From Pseudomonas purpurea (lineage in GTDB: Bacteria; Pseudomonadota; Gammaproteobacteria; Pseudomonadales; Pseudomonadaceae), in assembly GCF_039908635.1 (NCBI RefSeq), contig NZ_CP150918.1, forward strand, positions 1,612,001 through 1,676,000: DNA of 64,000 bases, given 5' to 3'. Below, piece by piece: positions 9,073-19,117 of the stretch. A model generated the notes under the pieces. That model had not been told where the DNA came from, did not search any database, and worked only from the letters and a program-made list of their open reading frames with translations. Every line of letters begins with the position of its first letter. The stretch's first letter is position 1. A program made the translations under genes and the position numbers.

Positions 9073-9984
9073 CTAGGCGACCACGCTGTGCGAACGTCGA
9101 CTCGAGACCACCAGCGCCAGCATACCGAGGCCCACCAGCAGCGCTCCGGCGATTTCCTGGGGTTGCGGTGACTGACGCAGCGTGAACCAATGGAACAGGG
9201 TTACGAACAACGTGCTCAGGTAGATGTAGGAAATGACCGTGGACGGTGCAATCACGCCGATCGCCCGATGCAACAACCAGAACGTGGCCAGGGTGGCAAA
9301 CAATGCCAGGTAGACCAGCCACAACACGTCCGTTGTCGACAGCAGGGCGCCAGTGCGCCAGCCGCCGCTGAACAGGCAATACCCGAACAGAAACAGCGCG
9401 CCGAACAGCATGTTCCAGAACGTCATCGCCACCGGGCCCCGTCCCTTGAGGCTGTGTTGTTTGAGCCGCTGGCTCAGGGGCGAGTAGAGCGCCATCGACA
9501 GGCATCCGCTCCCGTACACGGCCACCGCATAGAGTGACGGCCATTCACCGTGCCCACCGCCCTTGAGGATCAACAGCAGCGCGCCGGACGCGGCAACCAG
9601 CATTGGCAACAGACGACTTTTCGAGCGGCTTTCGGGGATCAGGACCGCTTCGAACAGCAAGGTCATCAGCGGCACCAACGTGAACAGCGTCCCGGTGTTG
9701 ACCGCCGAGGTGTAACGCAGTGCCTCAAACAACGAGCCGAAGTACACCGCCAGCAACAGCCCCAGCAACGCGTGGCCGAACAGGCCTCGGGCGGTCATGG
9801 GCGTGGTGCCTTTGAGCAGCAGCATCGGCAGGAACACCAGCGCTGAAAACAACAGCCGCAGGCCGGTCAGCAGGACCGGGTCGATGGCCTGGCTGACTTG
9901 TGCGGCGGCGAAAAACGACGCGGCGATCAACAGTGCCCAGAGCAGCATGCCACCGTGGGCGGTGGCGAAACCTGCGTGTTTCAT
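9073..9984 (-). CDS. EamA/DMT-superfamily transporter
   Basis: The 303-residue protein has ten predicted membrane helices in two EamA halves. Examples are LLWALLIAASFFAAAQVSQ, then LRLLFSALVFLP with the conserved Arg, and YTSAVNTGTLFTLVPLMTLLF. It is an inner-membrane metabolite exporter or importer of unknown substrate. The start lies only 13 bases after the restored stop of cynX, so it is probably the last gene of the cynTSX operon. A link to cyanate, or to getting rid of a by-product, is inference from position. Confidence 0.87.
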   Translation of the reverse strand: MKHAGFATAHGGMLLWALLIAASFFAAAQVSQAIDPVLLTGLRLLFSALVFLPMLLLKGTTPMTARGLFGHALLGLLLAVYFGSLFEALRYTSAVNTGTLFTLVPLMTLLFEAVLIPESRSKSRLLPMLVAASGALLLILKGGGHGEWPSLYAVAVYGSGCLSMALYSPLSQRLKQHSLKGRGPVAMTFWNMLFGALFLFGYCLFSGGWRTGALLSTTDVLWLVYLALFATLATFWLLHRAIGVIAPSTVISYIYLSTLFVTLFHWFTLRQSPQPQEIAGALLVGLGMLALVVSSRRSHSVVA

Positions 9985-9997
9985 CGTGTGTACTCGC

Positions 9998-11184
9998 TCA
10001 TTGAATGTGTCTGGCGTAGTGCCGTGGATCGAAGCGCAGCACTATCAGGATCATCACGGCCATGACCCCGGTGAGCGACCACCAGGGCCCCACTCGAAGC
10101 TGCCCAGTTGATCGCGGATCATCCCGGCGATCAACGGCGAGAGACCGGCGATCAGGTAGCCGATGCCTTGTACGAACGCGGTGAGGTGCCCGGCGCGTTG
10201 CGGGTTGTCCAGGTGATCGAGCGAGACAATCAGGCTCATTGGGAACAGCCCGCCGATACCCAGTCCCAACAGGCAGGGCCACAACAGGCTCAGATGCTGC
10301 GGGCTGAGAATCAGGCCACAGAAACCGGCGATGATCAGTGCCAGCAACACCACCAGCACTTGGCGTCTGTCGCGACTGCGGTTGGCGATGGCCGGCGTGA
10401 CCAGGCCGGAAATGACTTCCATGGCTGTCAGAAAACCCAACAACAGACCGGCGTTCTGCTCACTCCACCCCTTCTCGACGTAGTACGGCGCCAACCACGC
10501 CAGCACACAGGTGTAGGACGCCGTGCCCAAGCCAAAGAAGATCGCCAGCAACCAGGCACGGCGGTTACCGATGAACGAGGTTTTGCGCGCCGGGCTGGCG
10601 GTCAGGGCAGGCATCGCCGAGCGCTGGGCATACCAGATCGCCAGGGCCAGTACCGCCAGTACCGCCCAGATCGCCAGGCCCAGGCGCCAACTGCCGGTGC
10701 GGCTCATCACCAGCGGGGCGAAGGAGGCGGCAATCGCCGCGCCGCCCATGATCGAGGTGACATACACCCCCATGAACAACGAGACGTTGTTGCTGAACCG
10801 GGATTTGATCAGCGCGGGCATCAACGCCTGAATCAGGGCGATCCCGACTCCCGCGAGCATGGCGCTGAGGATCAGCCCGAGCGCCGAGTCGAGGAACAGT
10901 CGCGACACGGTGGCCAGGCCAATGATCAGCAGCGACACCACCACAGTGCGGTGTTCACCCAGGCGTTGGCTGACGGCCATGCCGAAGAACATCGCCAGCC
11001 CCATGGCCATGACGGGCAGCATGGTCAGCAGCGATGCCAGGCTGAAACTGAGGGGGATGTCCCCACGAATCGCCGACAGCAACGGACCGACAGCGGCCAT
11101 TGAAGGGCGCAGGTTCAAGGCGACGAGAATGACACCGAGCATGAGCCAGGTAGCGGGGCGGGTTGTTGTGCGAACGTTTTCCAT
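9998..11184 (-). pseudogene. cynX: CynX/NimT-type MFS transporter, interrupted by a 1-nt deletion
   Basis: The 5' part encodes an MFS protein of the CynX/NimT family, with NLRPSMAAVGPLLSAIR and LLTMLPVMAMGLAMFFG. The frame breaks at about 10085-10091, where the minus strand reads GGGGCCCTGG. Restoring one C gives ...FEWGPWWSLTGVMAVMILIV...HYARHIQ and a stop at 9998, for a normal protein of about 395 residues. As given, translation ends early at 10054 with an unrelated tail. CynX is the presumed cyanate permease. It lies downstream of cynS in the cyn operon. The indel may be a sequencing error. Confidence 0.85.
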
Positions 11185-11390
11185 AACCGGACCTTGTGGG
11201 ACAAGGCGTGATTAGGCGGTGCGCAGCATGAAGCGGCAAATCAGAAAGTAGAGGGGTGGTATTTAAAAATTAAATACCTGGCCTGGTCATGGCTTGTTAT
11301 CCGGGCACGGCTGAAAACAATCGCGGGCGAGCCTCGCTCCATGCGCGAGGCTCGTCCGCGATCAGGTTCGCAGAACGTTCAGTCGTTCAA

Positions 11391-11861
11391 TCAGAATGGC
11401 TTGGTCGGCAGGTACTTGCCATCCAGGGTGATCACCGCACGGGAACCACCGTCCGGGTCTTCGACTTTCTTGATGTCCAGTTTGAAGTTGATGGCGCTGA
11501 TGATGCCGTCGCCGAACTGTTCGTGGACCAGTGCTTTCAAGGTCGAACCGTAAACCTGAAGCATTTCATAGAAGCGGTATACGGTCGGATCGGTCGGGAT
11601 GCCGCCCTGAATACTGCCGCGCAGGGGTACGCTTTGCAGCAGGCGGCTGGCGTCCTGGTCCAGGTCGAGTTTGGCGCAGACCACGTCGGCGGCCTCCACT
11701 GGCAGCGGGTGCTGGCCGAGCAGGGCGGCGGTGACGAACGCCAGGCTCAGGCCGGTGCCGTCGGTGAGGTCCTGCCACGACAGGTTTTTGCGGGCCTTGA
11801 GGTCGATGATGGTGTCGGCGAGGGCCAGGCGTGGGGCTTGAGCGAATTGAGATTGCAGCAT
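11391..11861 (-). CDS. cynS: Cyanate hydratase (cyanase)
   Basis: The 156-residue protein matches E. coli CynS (156) in length and motifs. It has an N-terminal helix-turn-helix-like domain (about 1-85) and a C-terminal catalytic domain. Arg and Glu lie in [12 protein letters not shown] and Ser in DGIISAINF, corresponding to the catalytic Arg96, Glu99 and Ser122. It converts cyanate plus bicarbonate to carbamate, which decomposes to ammonia and CO2. The active form in the family is a decamer. AGAGGAAATC precedes the ATG. It lies 36 bp after cynT in the same operon. Confidence 0.97.
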   Translation of the reverse strand: MLQSQFAQAPRLALADTIIDLKARKNLSWQDLTDGTGLSLAFVTAALLGQHPLPVEAADVVCAKLDLDQDASRLLQSVPLRGSIQGGIPTDPTVYRFYEMLQVYGSTLKALVHEQFGDGIISAINFKLDIKKVEDPDGGSRAVITLDGKYLPTKPF

Positions 11862-11897
11862 GGTGATTTCCTCTTTCGTTATGTAGGCAATTGGGTT

Positions 11898-12557
11898 TCA
11901 GGCAGCGTGCGGCTGTTTGCGGGTCAGCGCGCAGGTTGTCGGGTGATCGGCCAGCGAGACGAAGCGCTGGGTATCGCCGTCGAGGGCGACGATCGAACCA
12001 CTTTCGATGTCGTAGACCCAGCCGTGCAGGTTCAGGCGCCCCTGTTCCAGGGCCAGCGCCACCGAAGGATGAGTCTTGAGGTTAGCCAGTTGGGCGACCA
12101 CGTTTTCGCGGACCAGCGAATCCAGGCGAGCTTCGGGTGAAGCGTGAATGCGGGCGGCGTTGACCACCTTGGCCGACTCGGCGTGGCGCAGCCAGTTGGC
12201 GACGGCAGGCAGGTGGTCCAGGCATTTGCAGGTGGAGATGGCGGTCATTGCACCGCAGTCGGAGTGACCGCAGATCACAATGTCGCTGACGCCGAGCACG
12301 GCAACCGCGTATTCGACCGTGGCCGAGACGCCGCCCGGTTCCGGGCCGTAGGACGGCACGATGTTGCCGGCGTTGCGGATGACAAACATGTCGCCGGGTT
12401 CTTGCTGGGTCAGCAGCTCCGGGACTACGCGGCTGTCGGAACAGGTAACGAACAATGTGCCGGGGCTTTGGGTGGTGGCGAGTTGTTTGAACAATTCGCT
12501 GCGTTCCGGGAACGCATCGCGTTGAAACTTCAGGAAGCCGTCGATGATGTCTTGCAT
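11898..12557 (-). CDS. cynT: Beta-carbonic anhydrase
   Basis: The 219-residue beta-class enzyme has the zinc ligands in CSDSR (Cys and Asp) and GHSDCGAM (His and Cys), and also [11 protein letters not shown]. It hydrates CO2 to bicarbonate. In the cyn operon this replaces the bicarbonate consumed by cyanase and limits CO2 loss. AAGGAGAACACGCC lies before the ATG. It is the first gene of the operon and is divergent from cynR. Confidence 0.96.
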   Translation of the reverse strand: MQDIIDGFLKFQRDAFPERSELFKQLATTQSPGTLFVTCSDSRVVPELLTQQEPGDMFVIRNAGNIVPSYGPEPGGVSATVEYAVAVLGVSDIVICGHSDCGAMTAISTCKCLDHLPAVANWLRHAESAKVVNAARIHASPEARLDSLVRENVVAQLANLKTHPSVALALEQGRLNLHGWVYDIESGSIVALDGDTQRFVSLADHPTTCALTRKQPHAA

Positions 12558-12605
12558 GGCGTGTTCTCCTTGCGTCGTTGATGGGGCAAGGATGAAAGTT
12601 TTCAG

Positions 12606-12656
12606 CTATAGCGTCCAAGACCGGCTTATTATGGTTTCTATAAGCCACACCTATAG
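12606..12656. promoter_or_regulatory. Probable CynR operator in the cynT-cynR divergent promoter
   Basis: The 109-bp intergenic region holds a perfect inverted repeat GGCTTAT-N10-ATAAGCC (12623-12646). Two CTATAG palindromes flank it symmetrically (12606-12611 and 12651-12656). LysR proteins bind such dyads and bend DNA between divergent genes, and E. coli CynR does so at cynT. The outer CTATAG near 12651 may double as a -10-like element for cynR. Binding is inferred. Confidence 0.6.
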
Positions 12657-12666
12657 TTGAGCCGCC

Positions 12667-13548
12667 ATGCTGCTACGTCATATTCGTTACCTGCTCGCGG
12701 TTGCCGAGCACCGCAACTTCACCCGGGCCGCCGAGGCCTTGCATGTCTCGCAGCCGACGCTGTCGCAGCAGATCAAGCAGCTTGAAGATGTGCTGGGTGC
12801 GCCGCTGTTCGACCGTTCCGGGCGCACGGTGCGCTTGACCGATGCCGGTGAGGCGTACGTACGTTTTGCACGGTTGGCGTTGCAGGACCTGGAGGCCGCC
12901 AAGCGAGCGATGCATGACGTGCAGGACCTGACGCGCGGTTCACTGCGGCTGGCCATGACGCCGACGTTCACCGCGTACCTGATCGGCCCGTTGCTGGCGC
13001 GTTTCAACAGCCTGTACCCGGGCGTCAGCGTGAGCGTCGAGGAGATGACCCAGGACCGTATCGAGTCGGCGCTCGCCGAGGACCTGCTGGACATCGGCAT
13101 CGCCTTTACCGGCAACCACCTGAGCGACATCGACAGCCAGCCATTGTTCAGCGAAACCCTGAGCCTGGTGGTGAGCCAGAACCATCCGGGGTTTCTTGAT
13201 CGCCAGTCCCTGAATGCCGAGGCTTTGGGGCAGCAGTCGCTGGTGTTGCTCAGCGGTGATTTTGCGACCCGCCAGCACATCGACCAATATTGCCGTCAGC
13301 ACAACATCGCGCCACGCATCGCCATCGAAGCCAATTCAATCAGTGCGATTGTTGAAATCGTCCGCCGTGGGTTGCTCGCCACCATCCTCCCCGAAGCCAT
13401 TGCCCGCGAGCTGCCGGGGCTGCGCCCGCTGGCGGTGCATCCGGGCTTGCCACAGCGGCGGGTGGCGCTGCTCAGCCGCAAGGGCGCTTACCGCAGCGCG
13501 GCGTGTCAGGCGTTTATAGAATTAGTGGCAGCGCTGGGGAATGTTTAG
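12667..13548 (+). CDS. cynR: LysR-family regulator of the cyn operon
   Basis: The 293-residue protein begins MLLRHIRYLLAVAEHRNFTRAAEALH, with a classic HTH VSQPTLSQQIKQLEDVLG. The effector domain starts at about 90. It is divergent from cynT with a 109-bp shared promoter region that contains dyads. In E. coli CynR activates cynTSX with cyanate as inducer and represses itself. Assignment rests on position plus family. Confidence 0.9.
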   Translation: MLLRHIRYLLAVAEHRNFTRAAEALHVSQPTLSQQIKQLEDVLGAPLFDRSGRTVRLTDAGEAYVRFARLALQDLEAAKRAMHDVQDLTRGSLRLAMTPTFTAYLIGPLLARFNSLYPGVSVSVEEMTQDRIESALAEDLLDIGIAFTGNHLSDIDSQPLFSETLSLVVSQNHPGFLDRQSLNAEALGQQSLVLLSGDFATRQHIDQYCRQHNIAPRIAIEANSISAIVEIVRRGLLATILPEAIARELPGLRPLAVHPGLPQRRVALLSRKGAYRSAACQAFIELVAALGNV

Positions 13549-13900
13549 CGAGTCTGCAACCAAGGTTCTTCAAGTGTGGATTTAACGGCGCAACGGGCCG
13601 TGTGACGCTGCGGGCTCCTGTGTTCTGCGGTTTTCTTTATGGACGGTTGGTCAGTCGACACTTCCCCCGAGGCTTTGCCGGGCGCCCCTGCGTCATGCCA
13701 TCAGCCTTGCCGTCGATTCGCGCCTTGCGTCGTTGCACTCCCTTCTGAACTGGCCTTCTGGGCGCTGTGGCATTGTCGCCATGCGCGCCCACCGGACGCC
13801 TGACTTTCTTGTTGAGTGTTCTGAACGGTCCTTGCCTTGCGTGCAAGGGCCTGACCGGCGGCGCCTGCGCGTCTGCCTGACGTGAAGTGCGAGCGTTCCC
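13549..13900. other. 352-bp gene-free stretch before the polyamine synthetase gene
   Basis: I find no convincing gene here. Short frames on both strands lack family features. The only structure noticed is a small dyad CTTGC-GT-GCAAG at about 13838-13849. There is no clear terminator for cynR. The long leader (about 350 bp) of the next gene could hold its promoter and operator. Confidence 0.5.
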
Positions 13901-15283
13901 ATGAGTTGTGCCACGACCTCTTTTGCCTCAAAACAACAAGCCCTGACGTTTCTGGAACTGAACCCGGATATCGAGATGTTCGAGTTGTTCATCCTCGACA
14001 ACAACGGTGTGCCACGGGGCAAATTGCTCCATCGCGATGAACTGCTGGCGGTCTATGAAAGCGGCCGGCCGCTGCCGAGCACCATCCTCGGGCTGACCAT
14101 CAACGGCGATGACGTGGAAAACTCCGGCCTGGTGTGGGAAGTCGGCGACATCGATTGTCGCGCTTACCCCTTGAGCGGCAGTTTGCAGCGCATGCCGTGG
14201 CGCAAGATGCCAACGGCGGCGGTACAGGTGAGCATGCACCCGCAGGAGGGAATGCCGGCCACGGTCGCCGACCCGCGACACGTGCTGAACAAGGTGATCG
14301 AAGGGCTCAAGGCCGATGGCTATTACCCGGTGATGGCGGCGGAGCTGGAGTTCTACCTGATCGACCAGCAGCGCGACAGCAACGGTCGTCCGCAACCGGC
14401 GCGGGATGCCGACGGTGGCCGGCCACGCTCTACGCAGGTGTACGGTTTGCGTGAGCTGGAGCAGATCGAACCCTTCCTCGCCGACCTCTACGCGGCCTGC
14501 AAACTCCAGGGCATTGCGGCGCGCACGGCGATTTCCGAATACGCACCTGGGCAGGTGGAGATCACCCTCGAACACCGCACGGATGCCCTGCAAGCCATGG
14601 ACGAAGCGGTGCGCTACAAAAGGCTGGTCAAGGGCGTGGCCCACCAGCACGCGATGGCGGCCTGTTTCATGGCCAAACCCTTTGATGACTTGGCAGGCAC
14701 CGGCCTGCACATGCACGTCAGCCTGGCCGACAAGGACGGCAACAACCTGTTCGCCAGCGAAGCACCGGACGGCACGCCGCTGCTCAGGCAAGCGGTGGGC
14801 GGGATGCTCAGCACCTTGCTCGACTCGCTGTTGATGTTCTGCCCCAACGCCAACTCCTATCGGCGCTTCCAGACCAACAGCTACGCACCGCTGGCTGCCA
14901 CCTGGGGTGTCGACAACCGCACGGTGAGCCTGAGAGTGCCGGGCGGCCCGGCGTTTTCGCGGCACATCGAACATCGCATTTGCGGTGCAGACGCCAACCC
15001 TTATCTGGCGGCGGCTGCCATTCTGGCAGGGATTCATCGCGGTATCCGCGAGCAGCGCGACCCCGGCGCGCCGGTGACAGGCAATGGCTATGCCCAGGCC
15101 AAGGAGTTACTGCCCACCGACTGGCTGACCACGTTGCGAGCGCTTGAAGGTTCAGCCTGGGCGCGGGAGGCCTTCGGCGCTGAATTTCTAGGGGTGTACC
15201 TGGCGGTCAAGCGCGCCGAGTACCGTCAGTTCATGGGCGAAGTGGGCGAGCAGGACTGGCGCTGGTATTTGCATACGGCTTGA
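13901..15283 (+). CDS. Glutamine synthetase family protein, probable gamma-glutamylpolyamine synthetase
   Basis: The 460-residue protein is of the PuuA/SpuI type. It has a short N-terminal beta-grasp domain (residues about 15-115) with FELFILDNNGVPRGK, then the catalytic domain with the metal-binding Glu in AAELEFYLID. Other catalytic-domain features are GQVEITLEH, GTGLHMHVSLAD, RFQTNSYAP and RHIEHRICGADANPYL. Such enzymes ligate glutamate to putrescine or other polyamines using ATP, the first step of the gamma-glutamyl route. No puu/pau partners are adjacent, so this is one of the dispersed paralogues common in Pseudomonas. The exact polyamine is unknown. A plain GlnA would be longer at the N-terminus and carry the adenylylation-site Tyr loop, not seen here. 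Confidence 0.88.
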   Translation: MSCATTSFASKQQALTFLELNPDIEMFELFILDNNGVPRGKLLHRDELLAVYESGRPLPSTILGLTINGDDVENSGLVWEVGDIDCRAYPLSGSLQRMPWRKMPTAAVQVSMHPQEGMPATVADPRHVLNKVIEGLKADGYYPVMAAELEFYLIDQQRDSNGRPQPARDADGGRPRSTQVYGLRELEQIEPFLADLYAACKLQGIAARTAISEYAPGQVEITLEHRTDALQAMDEAVRYKRLVKGVAHQHAMAACFMAKPFDDLAGTGLHMHVSLADKDGNNLFASEAPDGTPLLRQAVGGMLSTLLDSLLMFCPNANSYRRFQTNSYAPLAATWGVDNRTVSLRVPGGPAFSRHIEHRICGADANPYLAAAAILAGIHRGIREQRDPGAPVTGNGYAQAKELLPTDWLTTLRALEGSAWAREAFGAEFLGVYLAVKRAEYRQFMGEVGEQDWRWYLHTA

Positions 15284-15447
15284 GGGGGAGCGCGGCACGC
15301 ATGAACGGTGCTGCTTAAATCTTTTGTTGGCTTCTTTTTCACGAAACATTGATGGTTGGCTGCTTAAGGTTCGTGCCGGCGTGGAAGGTGAATATTTTTT
15401 CATTATTTCTGCGTCGGTACTTACTTCAAGGAACAAGCAGATCCCCC

Positions 15448-17097
15448 ATGTTGAACGTTAAAGCCGTACGCCCCGAGTGGGTGACGTTGATTGCCAGCGC
15501 CTTCCTATTAATCGGCTTCAACTCTGTTCTGTGGCAACACCTCTTTGAAATCACCGCGTCGGACGCTCCCGGTATCGCCATGCGCGTGGCCTTCGGGGTG
15601 ATGGTGTTCTGTGCGTTCAACATTGTGTTGACCCTGCTGGCCTTTCGACCTGTGCTCAAACCGCTGTTGATGCTGATGTTTTTGATCAGCGCAGGCGTGG
15701 CGTATTTCATGAGTCAGTACGGTGTGTTGATCGATGCCGGAATGTTTCGCAACTTCGCCGAAACCAACACCACCGAAGTACGTGACTTGTTGTCGCTGAA
15801 GTTGCTGGCTTACATTGTTTTATTGGGGGTTCTGCCGTCGTGGTTAGTTTGGAAAACACCCATTAACTATCGTCGTTGGTACCGTGAACTGTTAAGCAAG
15901 CTGTTGGTGGGGATCGTCTCGGTGAGCGCGATTGGCGCTGTAGCGCTGATTAATTACCAAGGGTTGGCCTCATTGTTTCGCAATCACCATGAACTGCACT
16001 TGATGGTCGTGCCCAGCAATTACATCGGGGCATCGATCGGCTATGTGAGCGAGCAAGTGGTTTCTGCCCGACAGCCGTTCGTCAAGATTGGCGAGGACGC
16101 GAAGAAGAACCCGGACTGGCAGGCCCACACGCGTAAATCGTTGACGGTGCTGGTGGTCGGCGAAAGCGCCCGGGCGCAGAACTTCGGCATCCTGGGCTAC
16201 GACCGCGATACCACCCCGCAACTGAGCCAGGAAAATGGCCTGATCGCCTTCACCGACGTGCATTCCTGCGGCACGGAGACGGCTGTTTCGGTGCCGTGCA
16301 TGTTCTCCAACATGGGTCGCAAGGACTACAACGCCAGCAAGGCGAAAAACCAGGAAGGCCTGCTCGACGTGCTCCAGCGTGCCGGGCTGCAAGTGATCTG
16401 GCGCGATAACCAGTCGGGCTGCAAAGGCACGTGCGACCGGGTGACCGTTGAAGATGTGAGCAACCTCAAGGACCCGGCCCTGTGTGCCAACAGCGAGTGC
16501 CGCGACGAAATCCTCTTGCAGGGTTTGCAGCACTTTATCGACACGCTCGACAAGGACACCGTGCTGGTGCTGCATCAGATGGGCAGCCATGGCCCGGAGT
16601 ACTTCAAGCGTTACCCCAAGGCCTTCGAGCGCTTTACCCCGGTCTGCGAAAGCAATGCGCTGAACAATTGCAGCCGCGACAGCATCGTCAATGGCTACGA
16701 CAACACTTTGCTGTACACCGATCATGTGTTGTCGATGCTGATCGACTTGCTGCGCAGCAATCAGGAGAAAGTCGACACCGCGATGCTCTACCTGTCCGAT
16801 CACGGCGAATCCCTGGGCGAATACAACCTGTACCTGCACGGGACGCCCTACATGCTGGCGCCGGAACAACAGAAGCACGTGGCGATGTTCGCCTGGTTCT
16901 CCGACAGCTATCAAAAGGCGTTTTCGCTCGATACCCAGTGTTTGCAGCGTAACCGCAACAAGCCGTTGAGCCAGGACAACCTGTTTCACTCGATGCTGGG
17001 GCTGCTGAAAATCAACAGCAGTGTGTACAACGTTCGCCAGGACCTTTTTGCCGTGTGCCCGGGCAGTTCGGCTGACGGCGTGCTGGCCGCTCAGTGA
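15448..17097 (+). CDS. eptA: Lipid A phosphoethanolamine transferase
   Basis: The 549-residue protein has an N-terminal domain of five membrane helices (about 1-180) and a periplasmic sulfatase-like domain. Visible active-site elements are VGESARAQNFGILGY, the nucleophile Thr in HSCGTETAVSVPCMFSN, and SDHGESLGEYNLYLHG. It also has conserved disulphide cysteines. It moves phosphoethanolamine from phosphatidylethanolamine to lipid A and raises polymyxin resistance. I chose ATG 15448 (AAGGAACAAG upstream) since the length then matches E. coli EptA (547). An in-frame start at 15349 would add 33 residues without family support. No two-component genes adjoin it. Confidence 0.93.
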   Translation: MLNVKAVRPEWVTLIASAFLLIGFNSVLWQHLFEITASDAPGIAMRVAFGVMVFCAFNIVLTLLAFRPVLKPLLMLMFLISAGVAYFMSQYGVLIDAGMFRNFAETNTTEVRDLLSLKLLAYIVLLGVLPSWLVWKTPINYRRWYRELLSKLLVGIVSVSAIGAVALINYQGLASLFRNHHELHLMVVPSNYIGASIGYVSEQVVSARQPFVKIGEDAKKNPDWQAHTRKSLTVLVVGESARAQNFGILGYDRDTTPQLSQENGLIAFTDVHSCGTETAVSVPCMFSNMGRKDYNASKAKNQEGLLDVLQRAGLQVIWRDNQSGCKGTCDRVTVEDVSNLKDPALCANSECRDEILLQGLQHFIDTLDKDTVLVLHQMGSHGPEYFKRYPKAFERFTPVCESNALNNCSRDSIVNGYDNTLLYTDHVLSMLIDLLRSNQEKVDTAMLYLSDHGESLGEYNLYLHGTPYMLAPEQQKHVAMFAWFSDSYQKAFSLDTQCLQRNRNKPLSQDNLFHSMLGLLKINSSVYNVRQDLFAVCPGSSADGVLAAQ

Positions 17098-17180
17098 AAT
17101 CGATGCCGTTTTCGACCTTTTTTTCACGCGCCAGTCGTTAACCTGTCGCCAGTAGTTACTTCCAACAAGAGCCGCCCGCC

Positions 17181-17861
17181 ATGTCAGCCCAACCACCCTC
17201 AGCCGTCGAACTCGAGTTCGCCCGGCGCTACGACCAGGAGCATGCCAGAGTCTGCCTCCAGCCGCGGCCTCGTGGCTTGGCGGCGCGGTTGTCGCAGTGG
17301 CGTGGCGAGCAACTGATGCGCCATGCGCTCAAGGTGGCGGGCGAACCCGGGCTGGTGCTGGACGTGGCCTGTGGGGCCGGGAGCTTCTGGCCGGTACTGG
17401 CCGAGCACGGTAACCGGGTGATCCTGGCGGCCGATCAATCCCAGGACATGCTCAACCACGCCCAGACCCACCACCCGGCGGCGCTGCTCAAACGGGTCAA
17501 GACCTTCCAGAGTTCGGCCTTCAGCATCGGCCTCTCGGAAAATGCCGTGGACTGCATTTTCTGCATGCGTTTGTTTCAGCATGTCGACAGCAGTGAACAC
17601 CGGCTGGCCATGCTGCAGGAGTTTCACCGGGTCAGCCGTGACACGGTGATTGTCTCGGTACGCCTTGAGCGATCGATCAAGGTGGGGCCGCGCCTGGAAG
17701 CCGACAACCTGTCGTTTGTGGGGGCTCAAGCCCCGCGGGCGACGAGCAAATCCCAGGTGGAAGCCGAGTTCCGCGAGGCCGGATTCGAGGTGCTCAACCA
17801 TCGGGACTTCGTGCCCGGTTTTGCCCTGACGCGGGTTTATGTGCTGCGAAAAACCAGCTAA
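17181..17861 (+). CDS. Class I SAM-dependent methyltransferase
   Basis: The 226-residue protein has motif I LVLDVACGAGSFWP, the acidic residue AADQSQDML after strand 2, and CMRLFQHVDSSEHR. The N-terminal segment (RPRGLAARLSQWRGEQLMRHAL) is seen in other pseudomonad type 11 methyltransferases. The substrate is unknown. It follows eptA by 83 bp on the same strand without an evident terminator, so a shared role at the envelope is possible but not shown. Confidence 0.88.
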   Translation: MSAQPPSAVELEFARRYDQEHARVCLQPRPRGLAARLSQWRGEQLMRHALKVAGEPGLVLDVACGAGSFWPVLAEHGNRVILAADQSQDMLNHAQTHHPAALLKRVKTFQSSAFSIGLSENAVDCIFCMRLFQHVDSSEHRLAMLQEFHRVSRDTVIVSVRLERSIKVGPRLEADNLSFVGAQAPRATSKSQVEAEFREAGFEVLNHRDFVPGFALTRVYVLRKTS

Positions 17862-17983
17862 CCCGGTCAACCGTCACTATTTCTTTCATTCTGGTGATGA
17901 TTTCGCCCTCGCTCTCGCTCAGTGGACGCTCGAAAATCGCGGGGGCGATATATACTGCGCGCCATTCTTCAAGGGAGAGCCGT

Positions 17984-19117
17984 GTGGCCATCGATATTCA
18001 CTGGATTCGCGACAACGATAGCCTCGGTCAGTTTTGCGCCCAATGGCAGCAGTTGCCCTTCGTCGCCCTCGACACCGAATTCATGCGGGTCGACACCTTT
18101 TACCCGATAGCCGGCCTGTTGCAGATTGGCGATGGCGTACGCGCTTACCTGATTGATCCTTTGACGATCGACAACTGGCAACCCCTGGCCGCGTTGCTGG
18201 AAAACCCGGCCGTGGTCAAAGTCGTGCATGCCTGCAGCGAAGACCTCGAAGTGTTGTTGCGCCTGACCGGCAGCCTGCCCGTGCCGTTGTTCGACACCCA
18301 ACTGGCCGCCGCCTACCTGAACCTGGGTTTCTCCATGGGTTACTCGCGTCTGGTGCAGGAAGTGCTCGGCATCGACCTGCCCAAGGGCGAAACCCGCTCG
18401 GACTGGCTGCAACGCCCGCTCTCGGACACCCAGATCAGCTACGCCGCCGAAGATGCGCTGCACCTGGCGGAAGTCTTCGTACGCCTGCGGCCGAAACTGT
18501 CGGACGACAAGTACGCCTGGGTCCTGGAGGATGGCGCCGAACTGGTGGCCAACCTGCGCCGCGAAGTCGACCCGTACGAGGTGTACCGCGAGGCCAAGCT
18601 GGCCTGGAAACTGTCCCGTGCCCAACTCGCCGTGCTGCGTGAACTGTGCGCCTGGCGCGAACATGAGGCCCGTGCCCGTGACCTGCCGCGCAACCGTATC
18701 GTGCGCGAGCATTCCCTGTGGCCGCTGGCCCGCACCCAGCCGGACAACCTCGGCGCACTGGCAAAAATCGAAGACATGCACCCGCGTACCGTGCGTCAGG
18801 ACGGCGAGTTTCTGCTCGACCTGATCAAGCGCGCCGGCAGTGTGTCGCCCGACCAATGGCCGTCGGCCGTGCCGGAGCCGTTGCCGGTGGACGCGGCGGG
18901 GCTGATCAAGCGCCTGCGTGCGCTCGGCCAGGCCGAAGCCGAGCGACTGAATATCGCCCCGGAATTGATGCTGCGCAAGAAAACCCTGGAAGCCCTGCTC
19001 AAGAGCGGCTTCCCCAATGGTCCCTACCAATTGCCTGAGTCGCTGCGTGGCTGGCGCCGCGAGTTGATGGGCCAGGCGCTGCTCGACAGCCTGGCCACCG
19101 CCGGAGAACAGCCTTGA
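17984..19117 (+). CDS. rnd: Ribonuclease D
   Basis: The 377-residue protein has an N-terminal DEDDy 3'-5' exonuclease domain. [10 protein letters not shown] holds the Asp and Glu, [14 protein letters not shown] the second Asp, and [13 protein letters not shown] the third. Two HRDC domains follow (about 210-290 and 300-370). It trims 3' ends of tRNA precursors. GTG 17984 is the start: AAGGGAGAG lies upstream, and the length then matches E. coli RNase D (375). The stop overlaps the ycgL start by four bases. Confidence 0.96.
   Translation: MAIDIHWIRDNDSLGQFCAQWQQLPFVALDTEFMRVDTFYPIAGLLQIGDGVRAYLIDPLTIDNWQPLAALLENPAVVKVVHACSEDLEVLLRLTGSLPVPLFDTQLAAAYLNLGFSMGYSRLVQEVLGIDLPKGETRSDWLQRPLSDTQISYAAEDALHLAEVFVRLRPKLSDDKYAWVLEDGAELVANLRREVDPYEVYREAKLAWKLSRAQLAVLRELCAWREHEARARDLPRNRIVREHSLWPLARTQPDNLGALAKIEDMHPRTVRQDGEFLLDLIKRAGSVSPDQWPSAVPEPLPVDAAGLIKRLRALGQAEAERLNIAPELMLRKKTLEALLKSGFPNGPYQLPESLRGWRRELMGQALLDSLATAGEQP

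Noticed and set aside
10108..11103. A 331-codon plus-strand frame opposite cynX
   Set aside because: It is Gln/His/Arg-rich mirror sequence of a membrane protein gene with no domain.
15284..15447. PmrA-type box (CTTAAG) upstream of eptA
   Set aside because: Single CTTAA-like half-sites are present near 15311 and 15363, but not the direct repeat with five-base spacing, so the site is not supported.
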